DNA of 64,000 nucleotides, taken from NCBI GenBank assembly GCA_002409625.1, contig DHNY01000002.1, positions 104,661-168,660 of the forward strand, in the 5' to 3' direction. The position numbers and the translations under genes were made by a program. The stretch comes from Anaerolineaceae bacterium UBA5404 (GTDB taxonomy: Bacteria > Chloroflexota > Anaerolineae > Anaerolineales > Anaerolineaceae). This document shows positions 34,245 to 43,128 of the stretch, piece by piece (position 1 is the first letter of the stretch; each line of letters opens with the position of its first letter). The notes under the pieces were generated by a model that worked only from the letters and a program-made list of their open reading frames with translations, ran no database searches and was not told the origin of the DNA.

Positions 34245-35099
34245 ATGATACAGAAAAACATTCTAAAGCCTTTGGCAATCTTTTTATCGTTTTGTTTAAT
34301 CTTCGGAATGATGAGCCTGCTTAGCAGCATCGATACCAGCGCTCAGGCACCAACCGAGGTTTTTCATACCCCCACGCCTGATGAGAACGGTTATGTTTAC
34401 CATACGGTAACCGAGGCTGATTTCGCATGCTATAACATTGCTTTAAAATTTAATACCACCGTAGCTGAGATTATCCGCTTGAATAACCTGGACGCAGATT
34501 GCACCATCTCGGTTGGCAGAAAACTGCTTATGGCGGTCATTACCGCAACCGCTGCCCCGCCAACGGCGACACCGGATACATCACAACCGACCACACCTCC
34601 ACAAGACCCCCAACCAACCCAACCGCCCGTGGATTATGTCCCGGAACCGACGGCGATGTTGGACACTGGGAAGATTTGTATTGTCCTTTTCCATGATACC
34701 AATGGCAACGGCATGCGCGAGAGCGGCGAAAATTACTTGTATGGCGGTGAAGTAAGCATCAATGATCGCATTGGTACCGTGTCGCGTGTGGGAACCACCG
34801 TTGCCGGAGACCCTGAAATCACCACGCCTTTGTGTTTTGATCAATTGCCACCTGGTGAATATAATCTTTCAATTGCCGTGCCGGATGGCTTTAACAGCAC
34901 CACTGCCAAAAATCATGCTATGACCATCAACCCAGGCGATACCTTAACGGTAGACTTTGGCGCACAAGAAGCCACGCCTGAAAAAACGACCCAAAATGCT
35001 GAGGCAGCACCCAGGTCCTGGTTGTTATTCGTCCTCGGAGGCGTGATTTTAGTTTCCGGTTTGGGTCTCTTGTTCTACATGATCCGTTCACGAAGATAA
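34245..35099 (+). CDS. LysM-domain surface protein with SdrD B-like domain and C-terminal anchor
   Basis: A 284-residue exported protein. Residues 1-33 form a signal peptide or anchor ending near SAQA. A LysM-like domain (YHTVTEADFACYNIALKFNTTVAEIIRLNNL, ISVGRKLLM) spans ~50-100 and should bind peptidoglycan or chitin-like glycans. A Pro/Thr-rich linker (~103-135) leads to a beta domain resembling SdrD B/collagen-binding B repeats (FHDTNGNGMRESGE with the Asp-rich calcium loop). A C-terminal membrane helix (~258-278) is followed by Arg-rich RSRR. It probably links wall and membrane. Two cysteines in the LysM part could form a disulfide. Confidence 0.75.
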   Translation: MIQKNILKPLAIFLSFCLIFGMMSLLSSIDTSAQAPTEVFHTPTPDENGYVYHTVTEADFACYNIALKFNTTVAEIIRLNNLDADCTISVGRKLLMAVITATAAPPTATPDTSQPTTPPQDPQPTQPPVDYVPEPTAMLDTGKICIVLFHDTNGNGMRESGENYLYGGEVSINDRIGTVSRVGTTVAGDPEITTPLCFDQLPPGEYNLSIAVPDGFNSTTAKNHAMTINPGDTLTVDFGAQEATPEKTTQNAEAAPRSWLLFVLGGVILVSGLGLLFYMIRSRR

Positions 35100-35119
35100 G
35101 TTAAAAGCATAGTAAAACA

Positions 35120-35144
35120 AAAGGAGGCTCCAGCCTCCTTTTTC
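35120..35144 (+). terminator. Rho-independent terminator of the LysM gene
   Basis: AAAGGAGGC (35120-35128) and GCCTCCTTT (35133-35141) around TCCA, followed by TTC. It is preceded by A residues, so it may also work for the convergent gene ending at 35174. Confidence 0.8.
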
Positions 35145-35173
35145 TTTAAGTCTTTGCTGTGCGGTTTGGGCTG

Positions 35174-35863
35174 TTATTCTTCCAAGGATATGCTTTCACC
35201 CGGATTGAGCACAACAACTTTCGTTTCGGTTTCGGCTTCAACGCGCGTTTTCCATGCTTGGGGATCCTGAGCAATGAGTGGCCAGGTGTTGTAATGAATA
35301 GGGATGACCACTTTTGGACGCAGTAGTTTGACCGCGCGCAAGGCGTCATCGGGTCCCATGGTGTAGTTATCGCCGATTGGGATAACAGCCAAGTCAATCC
35401 CTTCGTCGCCGATGAGTTTCATGTCGCCAAACAAGCCAGTATCACCTGCCATGTAAATCTTTTTGCCTTCAGGCGTGGTAAGCAACAAGCCGGCAGGGTT
35501 GCCGCCATAGCCACCATCAGGCAGCTGTGAACCGTGTAATGCCAAAGTGAGTTTGAGGTAGCCAAAGGGATGCTGAAAGCCACCGCCCAGGTGTTGCGCG
35601 TGGGTTTGGTAACCTTGCGCTTCAAACCAATTGCTGATTTCAAAGTTGCTGATGATGAGCGCATTATCGCGTTTGGCAATGTCCAGCGCGTCGCCAACGT
35701 GGTCACCATGTCCATGGGTGATAATGATGAAATTTGCAGTGGCTTCTTCAGCGCTGATGGCTGCCACCGGGTTTCCCGTGAAGAAAGGATCCACTAAAAG
35801 CTGATGTTCGCCCACCTGCAAACCAAGCGAAGCGTGTCCGTACCAGGTTAAGGTTGTTTTCAT
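35174..35863 (-). CDS. Metal-dependent hydrolase, UPF0173 metallo-beta-lactamase fold
   Basis: A 229-residue MBL-fold protein of the UPF0173 family. TWYGHASLGLQVG gives the N-terminal strand, ITHGHGDHVGDAL the H-x-H-x-D-H metal site, MAGDTGLFGDMKLI a further metal ligand, and PIHYNTWPLI the final His. GGAGG precedes ATG 35863. The physiological substrate of this family is not known. It lies between terminators, so it is a single transcription unit. Confidence 0.87.
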   Translation of the reverse strand: MKTTLTWYGHASLGLQVGEHQLLVDPFFTGNPVAAISAEEATANFIIITHGHGDHVGDALDIAKRDNALIISNFEISNWFEAQGYQTHAQHLGGGFQHPFGYLKLTLALHGSQLPDGGYGGNPAGLLLTTPEGKKIYMAGDTGLFGDMKLIGDEGIDLAVIPIGDNYTMGPDDALRAVKLLRPKVVIPIHYNTWPLIAQDPQAWKTRVEAETETKVVVLNPGESISLEE

Positions 35864-35884
35864 TTGTACCTCCAATTTATTTGC

Positions 35885-35916
35885 TATAAAAAAGCCCCAA
35901 GCAGTGTTGGGGCTTT
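35885..35916 (-). terminator. Rho-independent terminator of the recX-rny operon
   Basis: AAAGCCCCAA (35891-35900) and TTGGGGCTTT (35907-35916) with loop GCAGTG; on the minus strand it is followed by TTT and more T/A. It lies 8 bases beyond the rny stop. Confidence 0.85.
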
Positions 35917-35923
35917 GAAGTGT

Positions 35924-37480
35924 TTATTTTGCGTAGCTCACCGAGCGGGTTTCACGGATAACGGTTACCCGAATTTGCCCGGGATATTGCAAGGTTTCCT
36001 CGATCTCGTCGGCGATGTTCTTTGCCAGTTGGTGAGCCTGATAGTCATCGACCTCTTCGGGCTTAACAATGATGCGCACTTCGCGTCCGGCTTGAATGGC
36101 AAAGCTTGATTCCACACCTTTGTGTTCGTTGGCGATGTTTTCAAGCGCCTTGAGACGTTTGATGTATTGCTCGAGGTCTTCGCGGCGCGCGCCGGGTCGG
36201 GCACCAGAGATGGCATCAGCCGCTTCGGCAATAACCGCCTCCACTGAAGCTTGATCAACCTCATGGTGATGCGAAGCGATGATGTTTACAACAGCCGGGC
36301 TTACACCATGGCGTTTGGCAAACTCTGCACCAATTTGGGCGTGTGTGCCGTCGGTGTTGTGGTCCATGGCTTTGCCCAGGTCGTGGAGCAAGGCGCCGGC
36401 TTTGGCGACTTCAATGTTAGCGCCAAGCTCGGCAGCCAACACGCTGGCAATCTTACTGGTTTCAACGGCATGCGCCAATTGGTTTTGTCCATATGAGCTG
36501 CGGAACTTGAGCCGACCCAGTTTTTTGATGATCTCAGGATGCAAACCATGCACGGATGCTTCGTAAGCGGCTTCGTTACCCGATTTGATGATGTCGCGTT
36601 CCATCTCGGCGCGTTCTTCCGCCAGGATTTTCTCGATGTATGCCGGGTGAATTCTGCCATCCTGCACCAAACGGGTGAGCGTTCGGCGGGCGATTTCGCG
36701 GCGCACGGAGTCAAAACAAGAAATGGTTACCGCTTCTGGCGTGTCATCCACAATCACGTCCACACCTGTGGCTTGTTCAAAAGAGCGGATGTTACGGCCG
36801 TTGCGACCAACAATGCGACCTTTCATTTCTTCGTTGGGCAGGGTCACCAGCGAGGTGGTCACTTCGGCAACCTTGTCTGAGGCAACGCGTTGAATGGCGT
36901 CGGCGATAAGCTCGCGGGCTTTTTCTTCGCCGGTTTCGCGGGCTTCGTTTTCAATTTGGCGAACGATGCGCGCCATATCATTGCGGGCGGTGCGTTCGAC
37001 TTCTTCAAGCAGGATGTCGCGCGCTTCCTCGGTGCTCAGTTCTGCCACGCGTTGAAGTTCGTTCAAGCGTTCCGCGTAAAGGCTGTCTATTTCGTTGGCA
37101 CGTTTATCAATGCTGCTTTGGCGTTTGTTGAGCGAGCTTTCACGCTGTTGCATTTGGTCAAAGCGACGGTCAAGTTCTTCGCGGCGTTTTACCAGGCGGT
37201 CATCTTCTTTGTTGAGCTCGCTTCGTCGTTGTTGCAGCTCAACTTCAGCCTGGCGGGTGAATTTGAGGGCTTCGTCTTTGGCTTCAAGCTTCACCTGAAT
37301 GGCTTCTTCGTTTGCGGCGGCAATGATGTCATCGGCAGTACGTTTTAGGCGAATGTCGCGGTTATTGCGCACAAAATTGACAACAATCCAGCCGATTACA
37401 GCGCCAAGAATCAGCGCCAGGGCAACCCAAATCCACATGCTGGGGTTGCTAAAATCAAACAGTTTCTCAAAAAAATTCAT
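35924..37480 (-). CDS. rny: Ribonuclease Y
   Basis: A 518-residue membrane-anchored endoribonuclease that starts mRNA decay. The N-terminal helix (MWIWVALALILGAVIGWIVV) anchors it. A long charged coiled coil rich in R/E/Q spans ~40-195, and a KH RNA-binding domain ~205-270 (EEMKGRIVGRNGRNIRSFEQ has the GxxG loop). An HD domain with ALLHDLGKAMD and ASHHHEVD follows. Length is typical of the family. ATG 37480 has GGAG upstream. It lies 14 bases after the recX stop and is probably co-transcribed with it. Confidence 0.95.
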   Translation of the reverse strand: MNFFEKLFDFSNPSMWIWVALALILGAVIGWIVVNFVRNNRDIRLKRTADDIIAAANEEAIQVKLEAKDEALKFTRQAEVELQQRRSELNKEDDRLVKRREELDRRFDQMQQRESSLNKRQSSIDKRANEIDSLYAERLNELQRVAELSTEEARDILLEEVERTARNDMARIVRQIENEARETGEEKARELIADAIQRVASDKVAEVTTSLVTLPNEEMKGRIVGRNGRNIRSFEQATGVDVIVDDTPEAVTISCFDSVRREIARRTLTRLVQDGRIHPAYIEKILAEERAEMERDIIKSGNEAAYEASVHGLHPEIIKKLGRLKFRSSYGQNQLAHAVETSKIASVLAAELGANIEVAKAGALLHDLGKAMDHNTDGTHAQIGAEFAKRHGVSPAVVNIIASHHHEVDQASVEAVIAEAADAISGARPGARREDLEQYIKRLKALENIANEHKGVESSFAIQAGREVRIIVKPEEVDDYQAHQLAKNIADEIEETLQYPGQIRVTVIRETRSVSYAK

Positions 37481-37494
37481 TTCCAATGCTCCAT

Positions 37495-38145
37495 TTATTC
37501 ATCACGCGAAGAGCCCTGTTTTTGTGCTTCGTCCCAAAGTTGGCGTGTAACGATGCTTGCGGTTTCATAGTTGAACCCGCGTCTTGCCAAAGCGGCACTC
37601 ATCTTTTGACGGAAAGCAAGCCAAGGAAGTTCTGTATAACGTCTTGCCAGTTTTGTGCCTGCAGCTCTTGCCAGATTGAGTTCATCCAGGTTTGCTTTTT
37701 GCAAAGCATGCTCGATGGTGCTTTCTTCCAATCCTTTGCGGCGAAGCTCAAACCGTAATTGGTTTTGACTGCGCGGGCGAAAGCTTGCCCGGTTGTCAAT
37801 CCAATCTTCGGCAAAACGGGTATCGTTGAGAAGGCGTTCCTCTTTGAGGCGGTCTATGACTGTTTGAGAGACAAAATCGCTAAAGCCTTTTTTGTTGAGA
37901 TAGGTTTGCATTTCAGCTTCAGATCTCGCGCGGTAGCTCAAAAAGTGCAAGGCACGGTTGAATGCCACTTCCTGCTCGTCTTTTTCTTGCAGCGTGGCGA
38001 TCTCTTGCTGACTGAGTTTGCGACCAACTTTGAGCCATGCAGCGGTGAGACGATCGAGTGAAAAAGCAAATTCACCGTCCAGGCTGATGTTCAATCGGCG
38101 GGTATTGCGCTTTTGTGGTGTGATCGCAGTGATCTCTTTTGTCAT
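37495..38145 (-). CDS. recX: Recombination regulator RecX family protein
   Basis: A 216-residue all-helical protein of the RecX family, which modulates RecA filaments. Three-helix repeats are visible: FNRALHFLSYRARSEAEMQTYLNKKGF, RLLNDTRFAEDWIDNRASFRPRSQNQLRFELRRKGL, and ARRYTELPWLAFRQKMSAALARRGF. The start may be ATG 38145 or TTG 38154; the ribosome site is weak. recA is not adjacent here, and it is paired instead with rny. Confidence 0.85.
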   Translation of the reverse strand: MTKEITAITPQKRNTRRLNISLDGEFAFSLDRLTAAWLKVGRKLSQQEIATLQEKDEQEVAFNRALHFLSYRARSEAEMQTYLNKKGFSDFVSQTVIDRLKEERLLNDTRFAEDWIDNRASFRPRSQNQLRFELRRKGLEESTIEHALQKANLDELNLARAAGTKLARRYTELPWLAFRQKMSAALARRGFNYETASIVTRQLWDEAQKQGSSRDE

Positions 38146-38154
38146 ATTATCCAA

Positions 38155-38572
38155 ACAGCCATGGATTAGCTTTATGGCAACGAAACAAAAAACAATGACT
38201 GCGGATTTTTGGCAGAAAAAGTCAGAAATATGGAAGAATTAAGCCCCGATACTGCTAAGAACTAAGCAATAAGGGTTATCAGAAAGGCACTAGCCATCCC
38301 GTTTTGAGTAAATATGCATTTTTCGATTGCGGTTCCGTAAGCATACGCTTATTTCATTTCCAAAACATAAACTGAGTAAAATCTCAGCATCAAACTGCCA
38401 AATAAATCGCCAGGCGATTTCGTCACCATGAATGCCTGCTTACCTGTAATAAACAGAACCCATGCGTGTATTTTTTTATTAATAGCATTATACATTAAAA
38501 GACGCACAATTTGGGGAATTTCAAAACTCTTATTTTACAAGCCTAAATTTTTATGAAATACAAAGCATATCA
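38155..38572. other. AT-rich intergenic stretch without visible genes
   Basis: The stretch lies between divergent genes (recX on minus, membrane protein on plus). It is AT-rich, with several A and T runs, no frame of coding character, and no clear hairpin. A promoter for the plus-strand gene sits at its right end. Confidence 0.5.
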
Positions 38573-38581
38573 TGCTAGAAT
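38573..38581 (+). promoter_or_regulatory. Extended -10 promoter giving a leaderless mRNA
   Basis: TGCTAGAAT (38573-38581) ends 6 bases before ATG 38588. The predicted start of transcription falls on the A of ATG. No Shine-Dalgarno is present. Confidence 0.55.
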
Positions 38582-38587
38582 AATGCT

Positions 38588-39058
38588 ATGGACGATGTAA
38601 CAAAGCTAAAAGTTGAAGTATTGCACTATGAAGCCCTTGAACGACAGAAAGAGCAACGGTTTAAGCAAATCATCTTGCCTATTATTGTCGTGGGCATCTT
38701 GCTTTTAGTCGTTTTAGGCATTGCCATTTATCTGGCGATAAAAGACCCAACTGGTGCAGGCTATAAGGCAGGGCAAATTACTTTGATTATTGTTTTGTTT
38801 TTGGCTTTGTTAATTGGTGGTCTTTTGATTTTTGTTTTAATAAAAGCCATTGATGGACTTTACAAATTGAACCAGGAACTCCCCAAGTTAGGCAAAACTG
38901 CCTTGGGTGGTGTGGTACAAGTTGAAGAAAAATTGCGCACGGCGGCTGATGCCAGTGTGGAACCGGTTCTGCGTGCAAAAGGCTTTGGTTCGCAGATTAA
39001 ACAAGTCAGAAAAAGCATTAAAGATCGAATATCCCCGAAAGGTAAACAAGATGAATAA
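38588..39058 (+). CDS. Hypothetical two-helix membrane protein
   Basis: A 156-residue protein of unrecognised family. An N-terminal charged helix (MDDVTKLKVEVLHYEALERQKEQ) precedes two strong transmembrane helices (~29-50 and ~63-87) separated by a short loop. The C-terminal ~70 residues are helical and basic (KSIKDRISPKGK). The mRNA appears to begin at the ATG. Its stop overlaps the start of the next small membrane protein gene, so the two are co-translated and may act together. Confidence 0.72.
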   Translation: MDDVTKLKVEVLHYEALERQKEQRFKQIILPIIVVGILLLVVLGIAIYLAIKDPTGAGYKAGQITLIIVLFLALLIGGLLIFVLIKAIDGLYKLNQELPKLGKTALGGVVQVEEKLRTAADASVEPVLRAKGFGSQIKQVRKSIKDRISPKGKQDE

Positions 39059-39248
39059 AACTGGAAAGACGATGATTATGATAGCCGGCGCGGTGTTAGG
39101 CGCAGTTGTTGGCTTGAAAATGGCGCAAAACTTGGTGAAAGAGATGGAAGCCAACCAAGGGCGATTTCCAATTTCGGGTTCGGATAGCATCAAGGCGGGA
39201 TTGAGCGCTTTTAGTATTATGAAACAATTAACCGGTGGCAGAGGCTAA
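39051..39248 (+). CDS. Small hypothetical membrane protein
   Basis: A 65-residue protein with a single N-terminal hydrophobic segment (MIMIAGAVLGAVVGLKMAQN, glycine-zipper-like) and a polar tail. It overlaps the preceding membrane-protein gene by 8 bases. No family recognised. Its small size and coupling suggest an accessory to the upstream protein. Confidence 0.6.
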   Translation: MNKTGKTMIMIAGAVLGAVVGLKMAQNLVKEMEANQGRFPISGSDSIKAGLSAFSIMKQLTGGRG

Positions 39249-39264
39249 GCGAAAGGCCTAAGCA

Positions 39265-40188
39265 TTGTTTGAGATTGTTTTTCTGGGCACTTCTGCCTCG
39301 GCGCCTTCCATTCGTCGTGGCTTATCCTCATTAGTGGTTATGCATGAGGAGTATCGCTTTATGGTGGATTGTGGCGAAGGCACCCAACGGCAAATTTTGC
39401 GCGCTGGGGTTGGTTTTAAGCGCCTCAATCATATCTTATTGACCCATGGGCATTTGGATCACATCTTAGGTTTGGCGGGCTTGCTTTCCACTTTTATGCG
39501 TTGGGAAGCTATTGATGAGGTGAATATTTACGGCACACGCCATACGCTTGATCGGGTGCATGACTTGCTGTTTGGCGTTGTTTTACGCGGACAGGACCCC
39601 GGTATGCCGCTCAACCTGATTGAGATTAAACCCGGGCTCATCTTTAATACCGATAAATTTCAAATCAAAGCTTTTTCGGTTGACCATCGGGGCTCGTCTT
39701 CACTGGGCTATGTGTTTGAAGAATATCCTCATCGACCATTTTTGGCAGAGCTTGCTGAAAGCCTCAACATTCCACCCGGACCTTGGCGCAGAGATTTGGT
39801 GCAAGGGAAAACGGTTGCCTTACAGGATGGTAGATTGATCACCCCTGATATGGTTTTGGGTGAGGCAAAGCCTGGCACAAAGCTGGCTGTGGTGGGTGAC
39901 GTGGGCAAGCCTTTTAAACTGGTTGATCATGTTCGTGGCGCGGACGCTATCGTAACTGAAGCCACCTATCTTGCCGAAGAGCTCGAAATGGCAGAGAAAT
40001 TTGGACATAGCACCGCTGAACAAAGTGCGCAACTGGCAAAAGAAGCCGGCGCGAAACAGCTTATTCTTAATCACGTGTCGCGCCGCTATCGCGATGACGC
40101 CATTCTGGCAGAAGCCCAGGCGATATTCCCGAATACCCACCTGGCGAACGATTTTGATGCCTTTCAGATTAAAGCCAGTACTGCCTAA
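39265..40188 (+). CDS. rnz: Ribonuclease Z (tRNA 3' endonuclease)
   Basis: A 307-residue MBL-fold nuclease that trims tRNA 3' ends where CCA is not encoded. This agrees with the nearby tRNA-Gln gene, which lacks encoded CCA. VFLGTSASAPS and the motif LLTHGHLDHILGLAG (H-x-H-x-D-H) are present, with DHRGSSSLGY, VVGDVG and NHVSRRYRDD supplying the other metal ligands and substrate residues. It starts with TTG (39265), 16 bases after the preceding stop; GAAAGG lies upstream. Confidence 0.9.
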   Translation: MFEIVFLGTSASAPSIRRGLSSLVVMHEEYRFMVDCGEGTQRQILRAGVGFKRLNHILLTHGHLDHILGLAGLLSTFMRWEAIDEVNIYGTRHTLDRVHDLLFGVVLRGQDPGMPLNLIEIKPGLIFNTDKFQIKAFSVDHRGSSSLGYVFEEYPHRPFLAELAESLNIPPGPWRRDLVQGKTVALQDGRLITPDMVLGEAKPGTKLAVVGDVGKPFKLVDHVRGADAIVTEATYLAEELEMAEKFGHSTAEQSAQLAKEAGAKQLILNHVSRRYRDDAILAEAQAIFPNTHLANDFDAFQIKASTA

Positions 40189-40229
40189 GCCCAAGGCTTG
40201 GCGTTTAGAAATTCTCTGACCTTGATTCA

Positions 40230-40238
40230 TGTTAGAAT
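40230..40238 (+). promoter_or_regulatory. Extended -10 promoter of the maf gene
   Basis: TGTTAGAAT ends 11 bases before ATG 40250, predicting a leader of only ~5 bases with no Shine-Dalgarno. Confidence 0.4.
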
Positions 40239-40249
40239 CAACCTCACTT

Positions 40250-40927
40250 ATGGATAAAAAATTAAAGCTGGTTCTCGCCTCCGCATCTCCACGACGCAAG
40301 GAGCTTTTGGCGTTGATGGGCATGCCTTTTGAGACGCGACCAGGACATTTTGCAGAGCCTAAAATGGCTGACCAAGAGGTCGTGGACTACGTTAGTGCAT
40401 TAGCCGCGGCAAAGGCAGCGCATGTTGAGGCTTTTCCCGGTGAGCTTTTGCTGGCTGCGGATACCATTGTTGAAATGGATGCCAGGATTCTGGGCAAACC
40501 AGCTGACGATGAGGAAGCCAGGCAAACTTTGTGCGCCTTGCGTGGGAAGCCTCATCATGTTTACACCGCCTTGAATCTTCATGATGTTTCAAGCGGAGAA
40601 ACCTTGCGAACTGTTTGCAAAACCACCGTTTTTATGCGTGAATGGCATAGCGAAGAACAGTCCGCCTACTTATATAAGGGTACATATCGCGATAAAGCGG
40701 GTGGCTATGCCATCCAGGATGATGATTTCCATCCGGTGGAGCGCATCGAAGGCTGTTATGCCAATGTGATGGGCTTACCTCTGTGTCATCTTTATCGTTT
40801 GTTTGAACAAAAAGGGCTGCCTTTACCGGAAGATTTGCCAGAAGCCTGCCAAAATCACATCAGAACAAGCTGTGACTACTATCCAACCATTTTGCAAAAC
40901 GCGGAATGGCAAGGCATATCAGGTTGA
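40250..40927 (+). CDS. maf: Maf family nucleoside triphosphate pyrophosphatase
   Basis: A 225-residue protein with the family signature LVLASASPRRKELL at residues ~7-20, AADTIVEMD (metal-binding Asp), GKPADDEEA, and the C-terminal motif DKAGGYAIQ. Maf proteins hydrolyse dTTP, UTP and modified nucleotides. ATG 40250 is preferred over upstream ATG 40229, which overlaps the -10 element. The stop overlaps ATG 40927 of the next gene. Confidence 0.9.
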   Translation: MDKKLKLVLASASPRRKELLALMGMPFETRPGHFAEPKMADQEVVDYVSALAAAKAAHVEAFPGELLLAADTIVEMDARILGKPADDEEARQTLCALRGKPHHVYTALNLHDVSSGETLRTVCKTTVFMREWHSEEQSAYLYKGTYRDKAGGYAIQDDDFHPVERIEGCYANVMGLPLCHLYRLFEQKGLPLPEDLPEACQNHIRTSCDYYPTILQNAEWQGISG

Positions 40928-40932
40928 TGCTT

Positions 40933-43125
40933 ATGAAACGACTTATTCTCATTCTTATTATTTTTAGCTTACTGCTTGGGGCTTGTGACTTAACCACGCC
41001 GACCAAGGTTGAAGATACCCCAACACCTGAACCGACCCCAACATTGCCAAGCCCAATTGTCTCCCGTGAAGATTTGCCCGATGTTGAAATTGCCGCAGGG
41101 AAGTACTTTGAGCTTTGGCAAGCGGAAGATTATGCCGCAATGTATGACTATTTGACGGTTAATGCCAGGGCAAACTATAACCAAGAAGATTTTATCGCGA
41201 AACATAAAAAAACAGCCATAGATCTGACCATGAAGACGGTAAGTTTTCAAACCCTTTCAAGTTTGCTCAGCGCGAATGCCGCCCAGGTGAGCTATCGCAT
41301 CAGCTATGAGACCAATTTAATCGGCAAGTTGGAACGCGATACCATCATGAACATGCAGCTTGAGGGTGAAAACTGGCGCATCCATTGGGAACCAGATATG
41401 ATGTTGCCTGAGCTTGCAGATGGTAATTATTTGGAACTTGTGCTCACCATCCCAACAAGAGGAAACATTTATTCCTCAGATGCCTCTGACAACTATCCTT
41501 TGGTAGCCTTTACTGATGCTGTTTCTTTAACGATTGTTCCAGGTCGGATCAATCCAGATCAGGAAGATAGGTTGGTCGAGTTTTTAGCTGAGATTACTAA
41601 CCAAAGCGTTGATGCCGTAAAGCGCAAATATGCCTACGCTCAACCGGATTGGTCGGTGGCTATTGGCGATATATCCGCGGAGACGGCTGCCCAGAATAGC
41701 TCACGCATTGATGCCTTTGCTGGGCTGTACCTGCAACCTTTTAAATCCCGTTTTTATTATGACAACGGAATCGCGCCTCATGTTACTGGCTATATGTTGG
41801 GTATCTCAGCGGAGGACCAGGAAAAGTATCAACGCCTGGGCTATAAAATAGATGAAACCGTTGGCGCGAGTGGCTTGGAGCTTTGGGGTGAAAAGTATCT
41901 TGCGGGAACGCGAGGCGCTGACCTTTATGTGAAAGACAAGGACGCTAAGATCGTCACCAAGCTGGCTTCAACTGAAGCCAAAGCTGCCCAATCGATTACA
42001 ACAACAATTGATAGCCGTCTGCAATATTGGTTGCAGCGCTCAATGGGTAATCAGGTAGGCGCGGTAGTGGTGCTCGAACGGGATACCAGCCGCGTATTGG
42101 CGATGGCATCAAGCCCAGGTTTTGATCCTAACATTTTTAATCCGCTCATCCACACTCATTATGAAGTTGCTGACCTAATCCAAAATGTGCGGCAACCGCT
42201 TTACAACCGTGCTTCGCAGGGCGTTTACGCGCCAGGATCTATTTTTAAGGTGATTTCGATGATTGCCGCGTTGCAAACCGGTGTTTTCACACCCGATCGC
42301 GTTTATCGTTGCGATAACCGTTGGTATGAGTATGACGGATGGGTGGGTGATAACTGGACCTACACCCGCGGATTTGATGCAGATGGTGACCTCACCTTGG
42401 TGCAGGGTTTGATGCGCTCTTGTAACCCCTGGTTTTGGCATATCGGGCTAACCCTATGGAATGACGGTTACACCACATCCATCCCTGATGAAGCCAAAAT
42501 GTATGGTTTAGGCGTGCGAACCGGCATTGAAATTGAAGAGTTTGAAGGCCAAGTTAACTACCCGGATAATGCTTTTGAATATTTCCAAATGGCGATTGGG
42601 CAAAGTACATTGCAAATTAGTGCCTTGCAAGCGGCTAATTTTACTGCCGCAATCGGCAACGGTGGCTATTTGCATCGCCCAACTGTGGTTGACCGCATCG
42701 GATTTATGGGTGAAGAGCCAAGTTATGTGTTTGAAAAGCCAGAACTCATTCGCAAGGTTGACACCTTGCCAGAGAACCTGGAAGCAGTCGTTCAAGGTAT
42801 GACGCAGGTCATTCGCAATCCCAGAGGTACTGCCGCCTGGCAATTTACCAACTTTAGCGGTACTCTGGCTGGCAAAACAGGTACAGCTGAAACAGCATTG
42901 GGTACGCCTCATGCCTGGTTCATTGGCTTCACCAACAATGAAGACCCAGATAAGCCAGATATTGCCGTGGCAGTTGTTTTGGAATATGCCGGAGAGGGTT
43001 CAGAGATGGCAGCGCCCCTCTTTAGACGCGCTGTATCGCTTTACTTTTCAAATGCGGACCAACCCGGCGGTACCCTCCCATGGGAAAAGCGACCTTATCA
43101 GCTTTTGGATAAAGAAGAGGAATAG
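40933..43125 (+). CDS. Class B penicillin-binding protein (transpeptidase), lipoprotein-anchored
   Basis: A 730-residue peptidoglycan transpeptidase. The N-terminus is a lipoprotein signal (LILIIFSLLLGAC) with Cys near residue 17. An NTF2-like MecA_N domain (~50-160) and a dimerisation/pedestal domain (~170-340) follow. The transpeptidase domain has the motifs S-I-F-K (~436), S-C-N (~497) and K-T-G (~646). This resembles PBP2a/PbpA of Gram-positives more than Gram-negative MrdA, which has a membrane helix. Two in-frame ATG codons exist; 40933 is favoured by spacing from AGG. It is adjacent to rsgA. Confidence 0.87.
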   Translation: MKRLILILIIFSLLLGACDLTTPTKVEDTPTPEPTPTLPSPIVSREDLPDVEIAAGKYFELWQAEDYAAMYDYLTVNARANYNQEDFIAKHKKTAIDLTMKTVSFQTLSSLLSANAAQVSYRISYETNLIGKLERDTIMNMQLEGENWRIHWEPDMMLPELADGNYLELVLTIPTRGNIYSSDASDNYPLVAFTDAVSLTIVPGRINPDQEDRLVEFLAEITNQSVDAVKRKYAYAQPDWSVAIGDISAETAAQNSSRIDAFAGLYLQPFKSRFYYDNGIAPHVTGYMLGISAEDQEKYQRLGYKIDETVGASGLELWGEKYLAGTRGADLYVKDKDAKIVTKLASTEAKAAQSITTTIDSRLQYWLQRSMGNQVGAVVVLERDTSRVLAMASSPGFDPNIFNPLIHTHYEVADLIQNVRQPLYNRASQGVYAPGSIFKVISMIAALQTGVFTPDRVYRCDNRWYEYDGWVGDNWTYTRGFDADGDLTLVQGLMRSCNPWFWHIGLTLWNDGYTTSIPDEAKMYGLGVRTGIEIEEFEGQVNYPDNAFEYFQMAIGQSTLQISALQAANFTAAIGNGGYLHRPTVVDRIGFMGEEPSYVFEKPELIRKVDTLPENLEAVVQGMTQVIRNPRGTAAWQFTNFSGTLAGKTGTAETALGTPHAWFIGFTNNEDPDKPDIAVAVVLEYAGEGSEMAAPLFRRAVSLYFSNADQPGGTLPWEKRPYQLLDKEEE

Positions 43126-43128
43126 CCC

